DNA of 45,483 bases from Lachnospiraceae bacterium (GTDB taxonomy: Bacteria; Bacillota; Clostridia; Lachnospirales; Lachnospiraceae), in NCBI GenBank assembly GCA_015057615.1, contig SVEA01000073.1:1-45483 (forward strand), in the 5' to 3' direction. The notes below the pieces were generated by a model. It saw only the letters and a program-made list of their open reading frames with translations. It searched no databases and had not been told where the DNA came from. The stretch's first letter is position 1, and each line of letters opens with the position of its first letter. The position numbers and the translations under genes are program-made. Shown piece by piece: positions 17,504-26,695 of the stretch.

Positions 17504-17953
17504 CTAGTTAAATGGTAATTCTTCGTCTATACCATCCGGAATATTCATAAATCCATCGCCCACTGCTGAGCTTGGCTCTGGTTTAAAATCATTATGCGAA
17601 CCGCTTTGTTTGTATTCAGATGCATTTTGAGCTGCTTTACTTTCAGCAAACTCAACCTCCTCTAATACAACATCGGTTGTGTAAACCTTTTGTCCGTCTT
17701 TATTCGTATAACTACCTGTTTGAATTCTACCAACAGCTGCCATCTTCATACCTTGTCGGAAATACTTCTCCACAAATTCTGCTGTCTTACCAAAAGTAAC
17801 ACAGCCGATAAAATCGGCATCCTGCGAGTCTGCTCTCTTGAACCTGCGATCCACCGCCAACGTAAATCTTGCAACTGCCGTCGCATTTTCCCCCTGTGAA
17901 TATCTCACTTCAGGGTCTCTGGTCAAACGGCCCATTAATATAGCTTTATTCAT
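17504..17953 (-). CDS. ssb: Single-stranded DNA-binding protein
   Basis: Essential replication, recombination and repair protein, 149 residues. The OB fold spans residues 1-105 (MNKAILMGRLTRDPEVRYS; then RIQTGSYTNKDGQKVYTTDV). A flexible linker follows, with the acidic protein-interaction tip DEELPFN at the C-terminus. Placement between rpsF and rpsR is the conserved Firmicutes order. AAAGGGAGG precedes ATG. Confidence 0.98.
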   Translation of the reverse strand: MNKAILMGRLTRDPEVRYSQGENATAVARFTLAVDRRFKRADSQDADFIGCVTFGKTAEFVEKYFRQGMKMAAVGRIQTGSYTNKDGQKVYTTDVVLEEVEFAESKAAQNASEYKQSGSHNDFKPEPSSAVGDGFMNIPDGIDEELPFN

Positions 17954-17998
17954 TAAATACTACCTCCCTTTCCATGCGCCTTAGGGGAGAAACTTGCA

Positions 17999-18286
17999 TT
18001 ACACATCCCGTCTAATGCACAAATATCTGATAACATTCTCCATGATACGAACTCTTTGTTCAATCTCACTCGGAACTGTTGATTCAGCGTCGAATTGGAT
18101 GAAATAGTAATAGCCTTCCTTCATTTTCTGAATTTCATAAGCTAATCTTTTCTTACCCCAGTCATCAACATTTGTAATTGTACCACCGAATCTGGTGATA
18201 AGTTCTTTCACTGATTCTAGCGTTGCTAATCTGGCTTCATCCTCGATTTTTGCATTTACAACTAAGGCTAATTCATATTGATTCAT
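17999..18286 (-). CDS. rpsF: 30S ribosomal protein S6
   Basis: Small-subunit protein, 95 residues, partner of S18. It shows MNQYELALVV, the central WGKKRLAYEIQKMKEGYYYF motif and the C-terminal RVRIMENVIRYLCIR. The ATG at 18286 is chosen because AAGGAGGT lies 11 nt upstream and the product has normal S6 length; the frame stays open to 18391 but that part lacks S6 similarity. Confidence 0.97.
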   Translation of the reverse strand: MNQYELALVVNAKIEDEARLATLESVKELITRFGGTITNVDDWGKKRLAYEIQKMKEGYYYFIQFDAESTVPSEIEQRVRIMENVIRYLCIRRDV

Positions 18287-18327
18287 AGTTGTCTTGCACC
18301 TCCTTTTGGTCTCTGGCTCTTCCCTTT

Positions 18328-18356
18328 GCATCCGGCCGACGAAGTAACCCGTCTGC
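18328..18356 (-). promoter_or_regulatory. Candidate S6:S18 autoregulatory leader motif
   Basis: In the rpsF leader, GCA and TGC form an outer stem. An inner hairpin GACG/CGTC is separated from it on the 3' side by a GGCCGGA bulge. The known S6:S18 leader mimics the 16S site with an asymmetric bulge carrying CCG, and this layout fits. It is assigned by shape and position only. Confidence 0.45.
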
Positions 18357-18482
18357 TTAGAAAGAACAAGGAAATTTGTATAACATATCACAGTTAGTTA
18401 TATTAACATAGTTTTGCAAATAATACAACCTGCATTTTTAACAATAATTGTTTGATTTCTCGACAATTTTACTATAGGAATG

Positions 18483-19004
18483 TTATTCATATAACCGGCT
18501 GTAGTCCGACAGCCTTTTTTGCAATAAGGTTAAGATATCCTCCGGCTCCATATCCTTCGCCAGATCCACCATAATTGCTACCGGCGGTAGGTTTAAGTGA
18601 ATATTTCGTTTTACCTGCCGTCTCTTCACGGTAGGCAATTTGGATAAAAAGGTATCTATGTTTTTTGGAATTACCGCAATAGCATTCTTATTATATAAGG
18701 TTATGATCTTAAATTCTTTTATGTCGTCAAAGGAGATAAACCCAACCGCTCCAAGGGAGGAGTTGTCAATGATTCCGTCCATCGTTATGGTAAGCAGGCT
18801 TTTAATTTTAGAGGCCTTGACAAAAGCCCAAAGAAACCCTATAAAAAATATAATCGCGACCGCGATTCCGATGAGCAGACATCCCTTTTTGTTTTTCGTT
18901 CCGCCTAAAATCGCTACCGAAACTGCTGCCACCAGCATAAATAAATATGCCATAGTTAGTGCAAATGCTTTATAATTCATTTCTTCAATGACTATTTCCC
19001 CCAT
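18483..19004 (-). CDS. Small membrane protein with PH-like domain (STM3941-like)
   Basis: 173 residues. Two membrane helices lie at about 10-33 and 42-65. A soluble C-terminal domain follows, with FISFDDIKEFKIITLYNKNA, resembling the PH-like domain of STM3941-family proteins. TAAGGAGG lies 8 nt before ATG. The function is unknown. It lies 92 bp upstream of the rpsF leader in the same direction but is probably a separate unit. The family assignment is tentative. Confidence 0.75.
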   Translation of the reverse strand: MGEIVIEEMNYKAFALTMAYLFMLVAAVSVAILGGTKNKKGCLLIGIAVAIIFFIGFLWAFVKASKIKSLLTITMDGIIDNSSLGAVGFISFDDIKEFKIITLYNKNAIAVIPKNIDTFLSKLPTVKRRQVKRNIHLNLPPVAIMVDLAKDMEPEDILTLLQKRLSDYSRLYE

Positions 19005-19171
19005 GGGGTGACCTCCTTAATAAGCTCACATTACTCTAATTGTATCTGTTTTATTTCCGAAATTCAAGCACCAAACCAGGTAATATTTATAGCAGTCTTT
19101 GTGAAAAAACCACGAAATTTGAGATAAAAACCGAGTATGGTAAACAGAACTTCTGTTTGCATTTCATAAAC

Positions 19172-19318
19172 AAGAAAGAGTATCGCTTGCAAAACTCTAA
19201 CGCCGAGCACGGTCAGCATCGCTGGCAAAATATAATACGTGTGAGTGCGTCATCCCAATGCGAACTATGTTCACATGGAGCATTTTTTATTGAATAGGAT
19301 GAACTTTCCTATTTAATT
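19172..19318. repeat. Multi-hairpin intergenic repeat, copy C2
   Basis: Second copy of the repeat at 8472-8619, same orientation, with several substitutions that weaken some stems. It lies just beyond the ppa terminator, in the gap between ppa and the small membrane protein gene, and has no coding content. Confidence 0.7.
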
Positions 19319-19351
19319 AAAAAAGCCCTAATCTTATAAGTAAAGACTAGG
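19319..19351 (-). terminator. Terminator of ppa
   Basis: On the minus strand CCTAGTCTT pairs with AAGATTAGG (one G-U pair), followed by GCTTTTTT. It lies about 32 bp after the ppa stop. Confidence 0.75.
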
Positions 19352-19382
19352 ACCTGAGAGTTCCCTCTGGGAGGATATCCTA

Positions 19383-19922
19383 TTAATGATATTTTGTAAA
19401 CTTTTCAATATAGTTATCAATACAGTGGTCGATAATTTTTCCGGCTTCCTCCGGCCCGCCGAACTCATTTACCGCCGTCTCCTTGTTCTCAAGCTCCTTA
19501 TAAACACTGAAGAAATGCCTCATTTCCGTAAAAATATGGCTTGGTAGTTCCTCAATATTCGTGTACATATTATAAGTTGGATCATTAAATGGTATCGCAA
19601 TTATTTTCTCATCTGACATACCATTATCGATCATCTTCATAACACCGATCGGAAAGCAGCGTACCAATGACATTGATTCAATCGGTTCCGAGCATAATAC
19701 TAATACATCTAACGGATCCAAGTCATCTCCGTAGGTTCTTGGGATAAATCCATAATTTGCGGGATAATGCGTAGAAGTATATAGAATACGATCTAGTATT
19801 ATTAAGCCCGTCTCTTTGTCCAGCTCATATTTCTTCTTGCTGCCTTTTGAGATCTCGATTACTGCAATAAAATCATCCGGTTTGATTCTGTCAGGATTAA
19901 TGTCATGCCATATGTTACTCAT
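19383..19922 (-). CDS. ppa: Inorganic pyrophosphatase, family I
   Basis: Soluble enzyme hydrolysing pyrophosphate to two phosphates, 180 residues. It carries the metal-binding signature GDDLDPLDVLVL, preceded by YPANYGFIPRTY, and IIAIPFNDP further on, all typical of family I. The ATG at 19922 has GGAG 6 nt upstream. The frame is open further upstream, but that part encodes a leader-like repeat (PAAQSLQ...KKG) that also occurs before an ABC permease at 38398-38448, so it is read as untranslated leader. Confidence 0.95.
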   Translation of the reverse strand: MSNIWHDINPDRIKPDDFIAVIEISKGSKKKYELDKETGLIILDRILYTSTHYPANYGFIPRTYGDDLDPLDVLVLCSEPIESMSLVRCFPIGVMKMIDNGMSDEKIIAIPFNDPTYNMYTNIEELPSHIFTEMRHFFSVYKELENKETAVNEFGGPEEAGKIIDHCIDNYIEKFTKYH

Positions 19923-20006
19923 TTTAATCTCCATGCCTTTCTTCGCAACCTGCAAACTTTGAGCCGCAGGCTCAAAGTTGCGTGTGAAAGATTTATCTTT
20001 CACGCT
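19923..20006 (-). promoter_or_regulatory. Two-hairpin leader of ppa (leader family, copy 1)
   Basis: On the minus strand GTGAAAGAT/ATCTTTCAC forms one perfect hairpin. CTTTGAGCC/GGCTCAAAG with loop TGC forms a second. These are followed by GAAGAAAGGCATGGAGATTAA directly before ATG. A homologous arrangement occurs at 38347-38448 and a more distant one at 42556-42657. Confidence 0.55.
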
Positions 20007-20220
20007 AGTACCTCTTTCTTCTAGCAAATTCTTATCCGATTGATACCTTATCTCTTAAATAAGTTTGCCCCAAATAATTAATTATAAGTCACTGTTTAAC
20101 TATATTGAATCCGGAACATAATTTCAAGTATTTTTTTGATTAATTTTCACGCAGACAGACATTTCACCTTTGCCACGGTTATTCCAGCAACAATAAGGCT
20201 CATTTACTGGAGATTTGCTT

Positions 20221-20973
20221 TCATTCAAAAAGCCTTAACCCATGCACAGTTTCTTTAGTTAACTTAATTTTTGATAAATCCACTTCTTTCCCATTCCCGG
20301 GAAGGAAGGTATTCTCTAGAATGCTGTCCTTTAAGATAAGCTCAAACCACGTTGCAGCAAGAGCATAGCGGCCATAAAGATAGCTCATATGAAAGCCGTC
20401 CCTACATAAGCTGATACCGCCATTGGCATAGTCAAATGCCGGTTCCATACGAAGCTTTTGAATTACTTCTCCGCTGGGAATTATCTTTAAGGAACGCTCC
20501 TTCGATAATTTGTGATAAGCTTCTACGATTGCCCGATACATTTCCCCCTGATCCTTATGATACTTTGTAAAATCCGGATGATCCGAATCGGTTTCATACG
20601 CCCAAGTCTGATGAAGAAGCTGTTCTGAACCCGGGGTATATTCCCTGACATATTCTGCGATATTCCCCAGATAGGGATAATAGGTACTGAAAATACCGCT
20701 GTCTCCGCTCACCTGCTGAAGCGTAACATAATCCCAGGCTTCCTCCTGCAGTGCTTGCTTAATCGAGATTTTTCTTCCCGTAGCCTGCCCATTCAACTCA
20801 TAATCATAAAGTGCTGCATCGGCAATAATATTGTTCCAGTGCGTCTCTAACGAGCATCCTCCAATATATAGATTTACCACTTTAACATCCTTACCTGCTG
20901 CCTTTGCAATATCATGCAGATAGACCGTTGCATCCTGAGAAAAGCTGTTTCCGATTGCTAAAATCTTTATCAT
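20221..20973 (-). CDS. DUF4886 domain protein (SGNH-hydrolase-like)
   Basis: 250 residues. The N-terminal IKILAIGNSFSQDA has the block-I Ser expected of an SGNH-type hydrolase, and the C-terminal DGFHMSYLYGRYALAATW carries a conserved Asp/His pair. This matches DUF4886 proteins often found in glycan utilisation loci, possibly as esterases. No signal peptide. GAGGAC lies before ATG. It is upstream of, and in the same direction as, the rhamnosidase operon's far side, but separated from it by element A2. Substrate unknown. Confidence 0.8.
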   Translation of the reverse strand: MIKILAIGNSFSQDATVYLHDIAKAAGKDVKVVNLYIGGCSLETHWNNIIADAALYDYELNGQATGRKISIKQALQEEAWDYVTLQQVSGDSGIFSTYYPYLGNIAEYVREYTPGSEQLLHQTWAYETDSDHPDFTKYHKDQGEMYRAIVEAYHKLSKERSLKIIPSGEVIQKLRMEPAFDYANGGISLCRDGFHMSYLYGRYALAATWFELILKDSILENTFLPGNGKEVDLSKIKLTKETVHGLRLFE

Positions 20974-21016
20974 ACTGTCGTCCTCTTTCCTTCTTTTGGT
21001 AGTGTTTTGTTAGAAT

Positions 21017-21310
21017 GATTAGCTCGACAAAAGCCTTCTTAACAAATCGTCTTCATCAATTTGCACAAAGGAAAACTTAGGTAATAGGAAACAATATTTT
21101 AATTCGCAACTGTTTGAAGTCGTTGGTACTTAGATCATATGTTTTATGATCTTATGTACCATTACGTACTTCGACCCAAGGATTGTGTATTGTGCAATGC
21201 TTTGCGGGACTGCGTGTTGCGAATGAAATTTGTTTCATATTACTTGTCAACACATATATCGTGCAAATTGACGACGTTGAGTTTATAAATCGGCTTTTGT
21301 CACTCCTATC
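21017..21310. repeat. Dispersed inverted-repeat element, copy A2 (294 bp, complete)
   Basis: Ends are GATTAGCTCGACAAAAGCC and, inverted, GGCTTTTGTCACTCCTATC. The outer 45 bases of each side are inverted repeats sharing CAATTTGCAC. It has the same length as A3 (41499-41792). Its right end touches the rhamnosidase stop codon. Internal palindromes (GTACCATTACGTAC region) suggest a long cruciform. There is no ORF. Confidence 0.8.
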
Positions 21311-23953
21311 TTAGATCTCCGTGGAGATCTCATAATGACCGGTCTTAAGAACCATCCTAATGGTCTTATCCTCCACCTGATATGGTAAACCGAATTTCTC
21401 CAAAGCCACGCCATTTATTATCAAGGTACTGCTATCCGCATTGGTTAGGACCAAATCTGCCTGTGCATGAAATGGTATAGAAAATGTATAATGCAGCTGA
21501 TTCTCTTCATATTTCCAGCCGCTTTCATATAATCCTGCCGCGGTATATATATCTGCTACGGCATATTGCAATTGTTTATCCGGCTGCGGTGCCAGGCGAA
21601 TCCTTCGAAAACCTGGATATTCTTCTAGCGGATTGATTCCGCACATATTGCGATACATCCATTCCACAATAGAACCGTAAGCATAGTGGTTCAACGAGTT
21701 CATACCAAGCTCGCCAAAGTTTCCATCCGGAAGCAGGGAGTTCCATCGCTCCCATATGGTTGTAGCGCCAAGCTTGACCTCATAGAGCCAGCTGGGAAAC
21801 TCTTCATTCAGTAAGAGGCGGTATGCCAGATTGTTGTATCCATTCTCCGACAGTACTCTGCATAAATACGACGTACCAACAAAGCCGGTCTTTAGATAAT
21901 ACTTGTTCTTTTCCAGATTGGCACGCAATCCCTCGATCATTCTGCCTTTATATTTCTCCGGTACCAGATCCATGAACACCACGAGGACGTATGCCGTCTG
22001 GGTGTCCACAGCTAACCTGCCTCGGGGCGATACGAATTCTTCACAGAAGGCTTCCTTTATTTCCATGGAAAGTTGATGATATTCCTTGGCTTCCTTTTCC
22101 TTTCCTAAGATTCTCGCCGCCTTTGCTACCAGCTCGGAGGAGTAAGCATAGTATGCCGTCGCGATCAGATCCGTCGGTGTTCCGCCAAAGGGATCATATT
22201 CGCCTGCTCCGTCCAGTGCCAGCCAATCGCCAAAATGGAAGCCGGTGTTCCAGAGTCTCTTACCGTCATCCTGCTTTCGAATGTAATCCACATAGGCTTT
22301 CATACTGTCAAATTGCTGCGTAAGGATCGTTTTGTCTCCATAATGAAGAAATAGGTTCCAGGGAATGACTGTCGCCGCTTCCGACCACGCACTGGATCCA
22401 CCGGACAGTGTGTCATTTCCCCCATGACTCATACCAAAGGTTGGCACCACATGGGGTACAATACCCGTTCCGATCCGGCTCTGCTCTTTCGCAAGGTCAT
22501 ATAGGAACTTATGATAAAAGGCATCGCAGTCCATATTAAAGCAGGCGGTTCCGGAAAATACCTGCGCATCACCTGTCCAGCCCATTCTCTCGTCACGCTG
22601 CGGGCAGTCCGTCGGAACATCCAGGAAATTCCCCTTCTGCCCCCATAATGCATTCTGAACCAGGCGATTCACCATCGGATTCGAGGTCTCAATATTTCCT
22701 CTCAGCTCCAGAGCGGAGTATACCACGCATCCGGTAAAATCTTCTGCATTGACCTCGCCGTGCCATCCCTCTACTTTAATATAGCGAAAACCATAGAAGG
22801 TAAAATGAGGCTGTACCTCCTGCGGCGTGCCATCCGAGATAAACTTAAATTCTGCCTTTGCCGAACGGAGATTCTCCCTGTAGAAGCAGCCTTCCTGCAA
22901 TTCTTCCCCATATTGAAGAAAGATAACGCTGTCCTTCGGCGCATGAATCTGAAAACGAACCCAGCCTACCATGTTCTGCCCCATATCAAGGACCGTTTCC
23001 TTCTTAGGCGTATGTATTACCTTCACCGGTTTCAGCTCTTCCATGATGCGTACCGGAATACTTCTCCTCGCCTCAAGGAGATTATAATCCATCTCTATAT
23101 AACGCACCTTTGACCAATTACCATCATCCAAAGAAGTACCAGACCAGCCTTTTCTATAGCGGTTGGCATCCTGGATCTCACCATCGTAGATATTGCTATC
23201 AAGGATATACGATGGAGCGGCTTTCCAATCAATATCCGAGCCAATGATTTCTGAGCTGCCATCGGTATATTGAACCACAAGCTCACAAAGTAAGGCAAAG
23301 GTATCCCCGTACACGCCGTCCTTTTTATTCTGAAAGCCAAAACGACCTTTATACCAACCATTACCAAGCATTACCCCGATTACGTTTTCCCCTTGATTAA
23401 CCATGCCGGTCACATCAAACGTCTGATACTGTATCCAGTTATTATAGCTGTTGCAATAGGGGGTGAAATATTCCTCTCCGACCCGTTTTCCGTTCACCTC
23501 TGCCTCATATAGACCCAGTCCGCAGATATAAAGTCTTGCCTGTAAGACTTCCTTCTTTAGTTCAAACCTTTTTCTTAACAGAGGATGAATGGACTTATCC
23601 TCCCAGCCCGGAGTAATCCATTTTCCGGTCCATGGCTCTTCCATCTTCGCAGTTTCAAACCATGCAACAGGACTTATAACCTCTCCGTTATCCGTCCATA
23701 CATGCACTCTCCAGTAATACCGAGTCCGGGGCTTCAATTCCATCGGCAGATAAAAACCGATGCTGTCCATATCCTCTCTCTTTCCGGAATCATACAGCAA
23801 ATGAATAAAATCTTTCTCCTGTGCGACCTGAATCTGGCATGCCTCCTGTACGGCAGCTCCCTCTACTTCCGTGATCCAGCTCAGCTGTGGCTTCCCCAGG
23901 GAATACCCCAGAGGATTTACCACATGGTTACATTTCATATCAACTATTCTCAT
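21311..23953 (-). CDS. GH78 alpha-L-rhamnosidase
   Basis: Removes alpha-L-rhamnose from pectic or flavonoid glycosides. About 880 residues, the usual length. It has an N-terminal Ig-like beta domain (1-110), accessory beta domains to about 330, a concanavalin-like domain (330-425), a catalytic (alpha/alpha)6 barrel (430-770) and a C-terminal beta-sandwich. The catalytic motif DCPQRDERMGWTGDAQ supplies the acidic residues (Asp453, Glu459 and Asp466, counting from the upstream ATG at 23965). TTIWERW supplies Glu739. No signal peptide, so intracellular. ATG at 23953 is preferred because MRIVDMKCNH is the typical start; 23965 is possible. It stands alone between element A2 and a 550-bp gap. Confidence 0.95.
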   Translation of the reverse strand: MRIVDMKCNHVVNPLGYSLGKPQLSWITEVEGAAVQEACQIQVAQEKDFIHLLYDSGKREDMDSIGFYLPMELKPRTRYYWRVHVWTDNGEVISPVAWFETAKMEEPWTGKWITPGWEDKSIHPLLRKRFELKKEVLQARLYICGLGLYEAEVNGKRVGEEYFTPYCNSYNNWIQYQTFDVTGMVNQGENVIGVMLGNGWYKGRFGFQNKKDGVYGDTFALLCELVVQYTDGSSEIIGSDIDWKAAPSYILDSNIYDGEIQDANRYRKGWSGTSLDDGNWSKVRYIEMDYNLLEARRSIPVRIMEELKPVKVIHTPKKETVLDMGQNMVGWVRFQIHAPKDSVIFLQYGEELQEGCFYRENLRSAKAEFKFISDGTPQEVQPHFTFYGFRYIKVEGWHGEVNAEDFTGCVVYSALELRGNIETSNPMVNRLVQNALWGQKGNFLDVPTDCPQRDERMGWTGDAQVFSGTACFNMDCDAFYHKFLYDLAKEQSRIGTGIVPHVVPTFGMSHGGNDTLSGGSSAWSEAATVIPWNLFLHYGDKTILTQQFDSMKAYVDYIRKQDDGKRLWNTGFHFGDWLALDGAGEYDPFGGTPTDLIATAYYAYSSELVAKAARILGKEKEAKEYHQLSMEIKEAFCEEFVSPRGRLAVDTQTAYVLVVFMDLVPEKYKGRMIEGLRANLEKNKYYLKTGFVGTSYLCRVLSENGYNNLAYRLLLNEEFPSWLYEVKLGATTIWERWNSLLPDGNFGELGMNSLNHYAYGSIVEWMYRNMCGINPLEEYPGFRRIRLAPQPDKQLQYAVADIYTAAGLYESGWKYEENQLHYTFSIPFHAQADLVLTNADSSTLIINGVALEKFGLPYQVEDKTIRMVLKTGHYEISTEI

Positions 23954-24138
23954 CTTATCCACCATTTCTGCGCTCGCTTGCGCTCTGAATTTGTGTTATA
24001 AGTACCCATGATAGAAATACAATGCTTCCCGTTTCTGGTAATAAAAGTTATTATTTTATAGTCATGTTATCATTACTGGTACAAAAGCTCAAGCATATTT
24101 TAAGCTAATTTTCTTCATCAAAAACAAGATTATTACCT

Positions 24139-24387
24139 GATATGAGTGCCATAAGTCATATAAAAACAATGAGCATGAATTGGACCTTATATATTCATTG
24201 GCTGCCTTACCTTCCTTGGCATATTCTCCTCCTTGTCTCAAAGCTTAGTGAAAATATAGCACAAGCAGGCTCTATTTTCACCTCAAATCGAACATAAGCA
24301 GCCGCCGTCAGTCAGTCTTAGCCAACCTGAATATATATAAGGTCCTATTCATATCAAAATCTTAAAGTGACTTATGACACTCATATC
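24139..24387. repeat. Dispersed inverted-repeat element, copy B1 (249 bp)
   Basis: The left end GATATGAGTGCCATAAGTCA is inverted at the right end (TGACTTATGACACTCATATC). A second inner inverted pair, GGACCTTATATAT/ATATATAAGGTCC, follows. The terminal 12 bases match those of family A, although the interior differs. It occupies the gap between the divergent rhamnosidase and isomerase genes, the only copy not close to a stop codon. The rest of 23954-24518 holds a possible -10 (TATAAT, 24463-24468) for the next gene. Confidence 0.75.
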
Positions 24388-24518
24388 TTACCTGCATTTT
24401 TGCAAAGCAAGATTTGCAATATTTACACCAAGAAAGGCGAAGACTTTTCCACATAAATTTACTATAATATAGGAGAATCCATAGGAAAATACATTGATAC
24501 TATGATTGGAGTGGAAAT

Positions 24519-25292
24519 ATGGGAAAACCGGTTATCGCAGTACAATTATATACGTTGAGAGATTTTTGCAAGACACCCGGAGACTTAAAGCAAACCCTTC
24601 ACCGGGTGAAAGCAATGGGTTATCATGCGGTTCAGGTATCAGGAATTGCTCCGATGGATCCACAGATTGTTAAGGATGCCACAGAGCAGGAAGGTTTGAC
24701 GGTCTGCGCGACTCACATCAGCTTTGACCGTCTGGGTAGCGACCTGGACGGGGTCATTCGTCAGCATAAGCTATGGAATTGCAGATATGTCGGCATCGGA
24801 AGCATGCCGGATAACTACCGGGAGAGCCGTGAGGGCTATATACAGTTTGCCAAAGAGACTTCCGAATATGGAAGACTTCTTGCGCAGGAGGGTCTGACCC
24901 TAATCTACCATAATCATAATTTCGAATTCAGAAGCTATGGCAAGGTTACCGGTATGGAGCTTCTATACGAAGAAAGTGACCCGGCGGCTCTGCAGTTTGA
25001 GATCGATACCTATTGGGTACAGGCTGGTGGAGCCGATCCCATCTGGTGGATTAGGAAACTAGGGGGACGTATGGATGTCGTTCATTATAAGGACATGGCG
25101 CTGAATGAGCAAAGCCAGCAGATCATGGCTGAGGTTGGTGAGGGAAATCTGAACTGGAAGGGTATTCTCGCAGCCTGTGAAGAGACCGGCGTGAAATGGT
25201 GCGCTGTAGAGCAGGATGTGTGCCGGAGAGATCCTTTTGAGGCCCTTAAGATAAGCAAAGATAATCTTGCTGCGATGGGCTGTCGCTTCTAA
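24519..25292 (+). CDS. Sugar phosphate isomerase/epimerase-like TIM-barrel protein
   Basis: 257 residues of the xylose-isomerase-like TIM-barrel (AP_endonuc_2) superfamily. It begins IAVQLYTLRDFCKTPGDLK and contains YHNHNFEF, FEIDTYWVQAGG, VVHYKDM and AVEQDVC, the segments that carry the metal-binding Glu, Asp and His residues in this family. GGAG precedes ATG. It starts a three-gene run with two Gfo/Idh/MocA oxidoreductases. Such sets act on keto-sugars or inositols, and some act in oxidoreductive deglycosylation; the substrate here is not known. The weak -35 upstream would suit an activator such as the AraC protein at 27744. Confidence 0.85.
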   Translation: MGKPVIAVQLYTLRDFCKTPGDLKQTLHRVKAMGYHAVQVSGIAPMDPQIVKDATEQEGLTVCATHISFDRLGSDLDGVIRQHKLWNCRYVGIGSMPDNYRESREGYIQFAKETSEYGRLLAQEGLTLIYHNHNFEFRSYGKVTGMELLYEESDPAALQFEIDTYWVQAGGADPIWWIRKLGGRMDVVHYKDMALNEQSQQIMAEVGEGNLNWKGILAACEETGVKWCAVEQDVCRRDPFEALKISKDNLAAMGCRF

Positions 25293-25335
25293 AGCTATTC
25301 CGGCTTTACAGTACATATTAGAGAGAGGAAATAGG

Positions 25336-26493
25336 ATGGAGAAAGTACGTTTTGGAATTATCGGTATTGGTAACATGGGAAGCTCCCATGCGATCAGCCT
25401 GTTAAAAGGAGATGTCCCCGGTGCAGTATTATCTGCCGTATGTGATATAAATCCATGCCGTCTGGACTGGGCAAAGGAGAATCTGGATGAAAGCGTTATG
25501 CTATATGATAATGCCGATGTAATGTTTGACACTGATGGAATTGACGCAGTTATTATTGCCACGCCGCATTATGATCATCCGGGGCTGGCGATTAAAGCAT
25601 TTGAACATAAGCTTCATGTAATGTGTGAAAAACCTGCCGGCGTCTATACGAAGCAGGTCCGTGAAATGAATGAGGCTGCGAAGGCTTCGGGCACGGTGTT
25701 TGGTATCATGTATAATCAAAGGACCAACCCACTGTACCAGAAATTAAAGGATCTGCTTGACTCTGGAGAATTAGGAGAAATTCGCCGAACAAACTGGATC
25801 ATTACAAATTGGTACCGTTCCCAAAGTTATTATAACTCCAGCAGCTGGCGGGCTACTTGGGCAGGGGAAGGCGGCGGGGTCCTTCTCAATCAGGATCCGC
25901 ATCAATTGGATCTCTGGCAATGGACCTGCGGAATGCCAAAGCGTGTAAGAGCTTTCTGCGGTTTTGGTAAATATCATGACATTGAGGTAGAAGATGACGT
26001 AACTGCTTATGTGGAATATGAAAATGGAGCAACCGGTGTATTTGTAACCTCGACCTCTGATACTCCCGGAACGAATCGTTTTGAAGTAAGCGGTGACCGC
26101 GGTAAAATCGTTATTGAGGATGAGAAGCTTACCTTCTGGAGGAACCGAATCAGTGAACCGGAATTCAATGCCACCTTTAAAGGCGGTTTTGGTTGTCCGG
26201 AGGTTTGGAAATGTGAGATCCCTGTTACAGGATCCAATCTCCAGCACATTGGTATCCTAAGGAACTTCGTGGATGCGATTACCAAAGGCTCCAAGCTCTT
26301 GGCTCCTGGGGAGGAAGGTATTCTTGGATTAACCATATCCAATGCCATGCACCTGTCTGCCTGGACGGATTCATGGGTGGATCTGCCAATAGATGAAGAA
26401 TTATTCCTGTCCAAGCTTCAGGAAAAAATACAAGGATCCACTTATAAAAAGACAACAATCGCAAAAACCCTGGATGTGCGGGGAACCCATTAA
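25336..26493 (+). CDS. Gfo/Idh/MocA-family NAD(P)-dependent oxidoreductase
   Basis: About 385 residues. The N-terminal Rossmann fold has GIIGIGNMGSSH. The conserved MCEKPAGV carries the catalytic-region Lys, and GGGVLLNQDPHQLDLWQW carries the catalytic His. A C-terminal beta-sheet domain follows. The ATG at 25336 is used because AGAGGAAATAGG lies just upstream and the Rossmann motif follows at once. It starts 43 bp after the isomerase gene. It probably oxidises or reduces a sugar or sugar derivative. Confidence 0.92.
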   Translation: MEKVRFGIIGIGNMGSSHAISLLKGDVPGAVLSAVCDINPCRLDWAKENLDESVMLYDNADVMFDTDGIDAVIIATPHYDHPGLAIKAFEHKLHVMCEKPAGVYTKQVREMNEAAKASGTVFGIMYNQRTNPLYQKLKDLLDSGELGEIRRTNWIITNWYRSQSYYNSSSWRATWAGEGGGVLLNQDPHQLDLWQWTCGMPKRVRAFCGFGKYHDIEVEDDVTAYVEYENGATGVFVTSTSDTPGTNRFEVSGDRGKIVIEDEKLTFWRNRISEPEFNATFKGGFGCPEVWKCEIPVTGSNLQHIGILRNFVDAITKGSKLLAPGEEGILGLTISNAMHLSAWTDSWVDLPIDEELFLSKLQEKIQGSTYKKTTIAKTLDVRGTH

Positions 26494-26631
26494 GAATGAA
26501 GGGATCGAAAGACATCTTATTCTCTTTCAAACAGTGCATTACAGGAAGACTATAGATTCTCTTTGAATTTACATTGTTTTGTAGTAACCCCACATAGAGT
26601 TTGTATCTGCATGGCACTGCAAATTGAATTA

Positions 26632-26658
26632 CGCACAAAAGTTGTGAAGAAATGAGAT
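26632..26658 (+). promoter_or_regulatory. Hairpin-RBS motif between the two oxidoreductase genes
   Basis: CACAA/TTGTG stem-loop followed by AAGAAATGAGAT, about 40 bp before the second oxidoreductase. The upstream part of this 202-bp gap (26502-26555) shares GATCGAAAGAC and GTGCATTACAGGAA with the hairpin at 9918-9992. Confidence 0.4.
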
Positions 26659-26695
26659 AAAAATCAATTTAATCGAAAGGTATGGACGAAGAATA

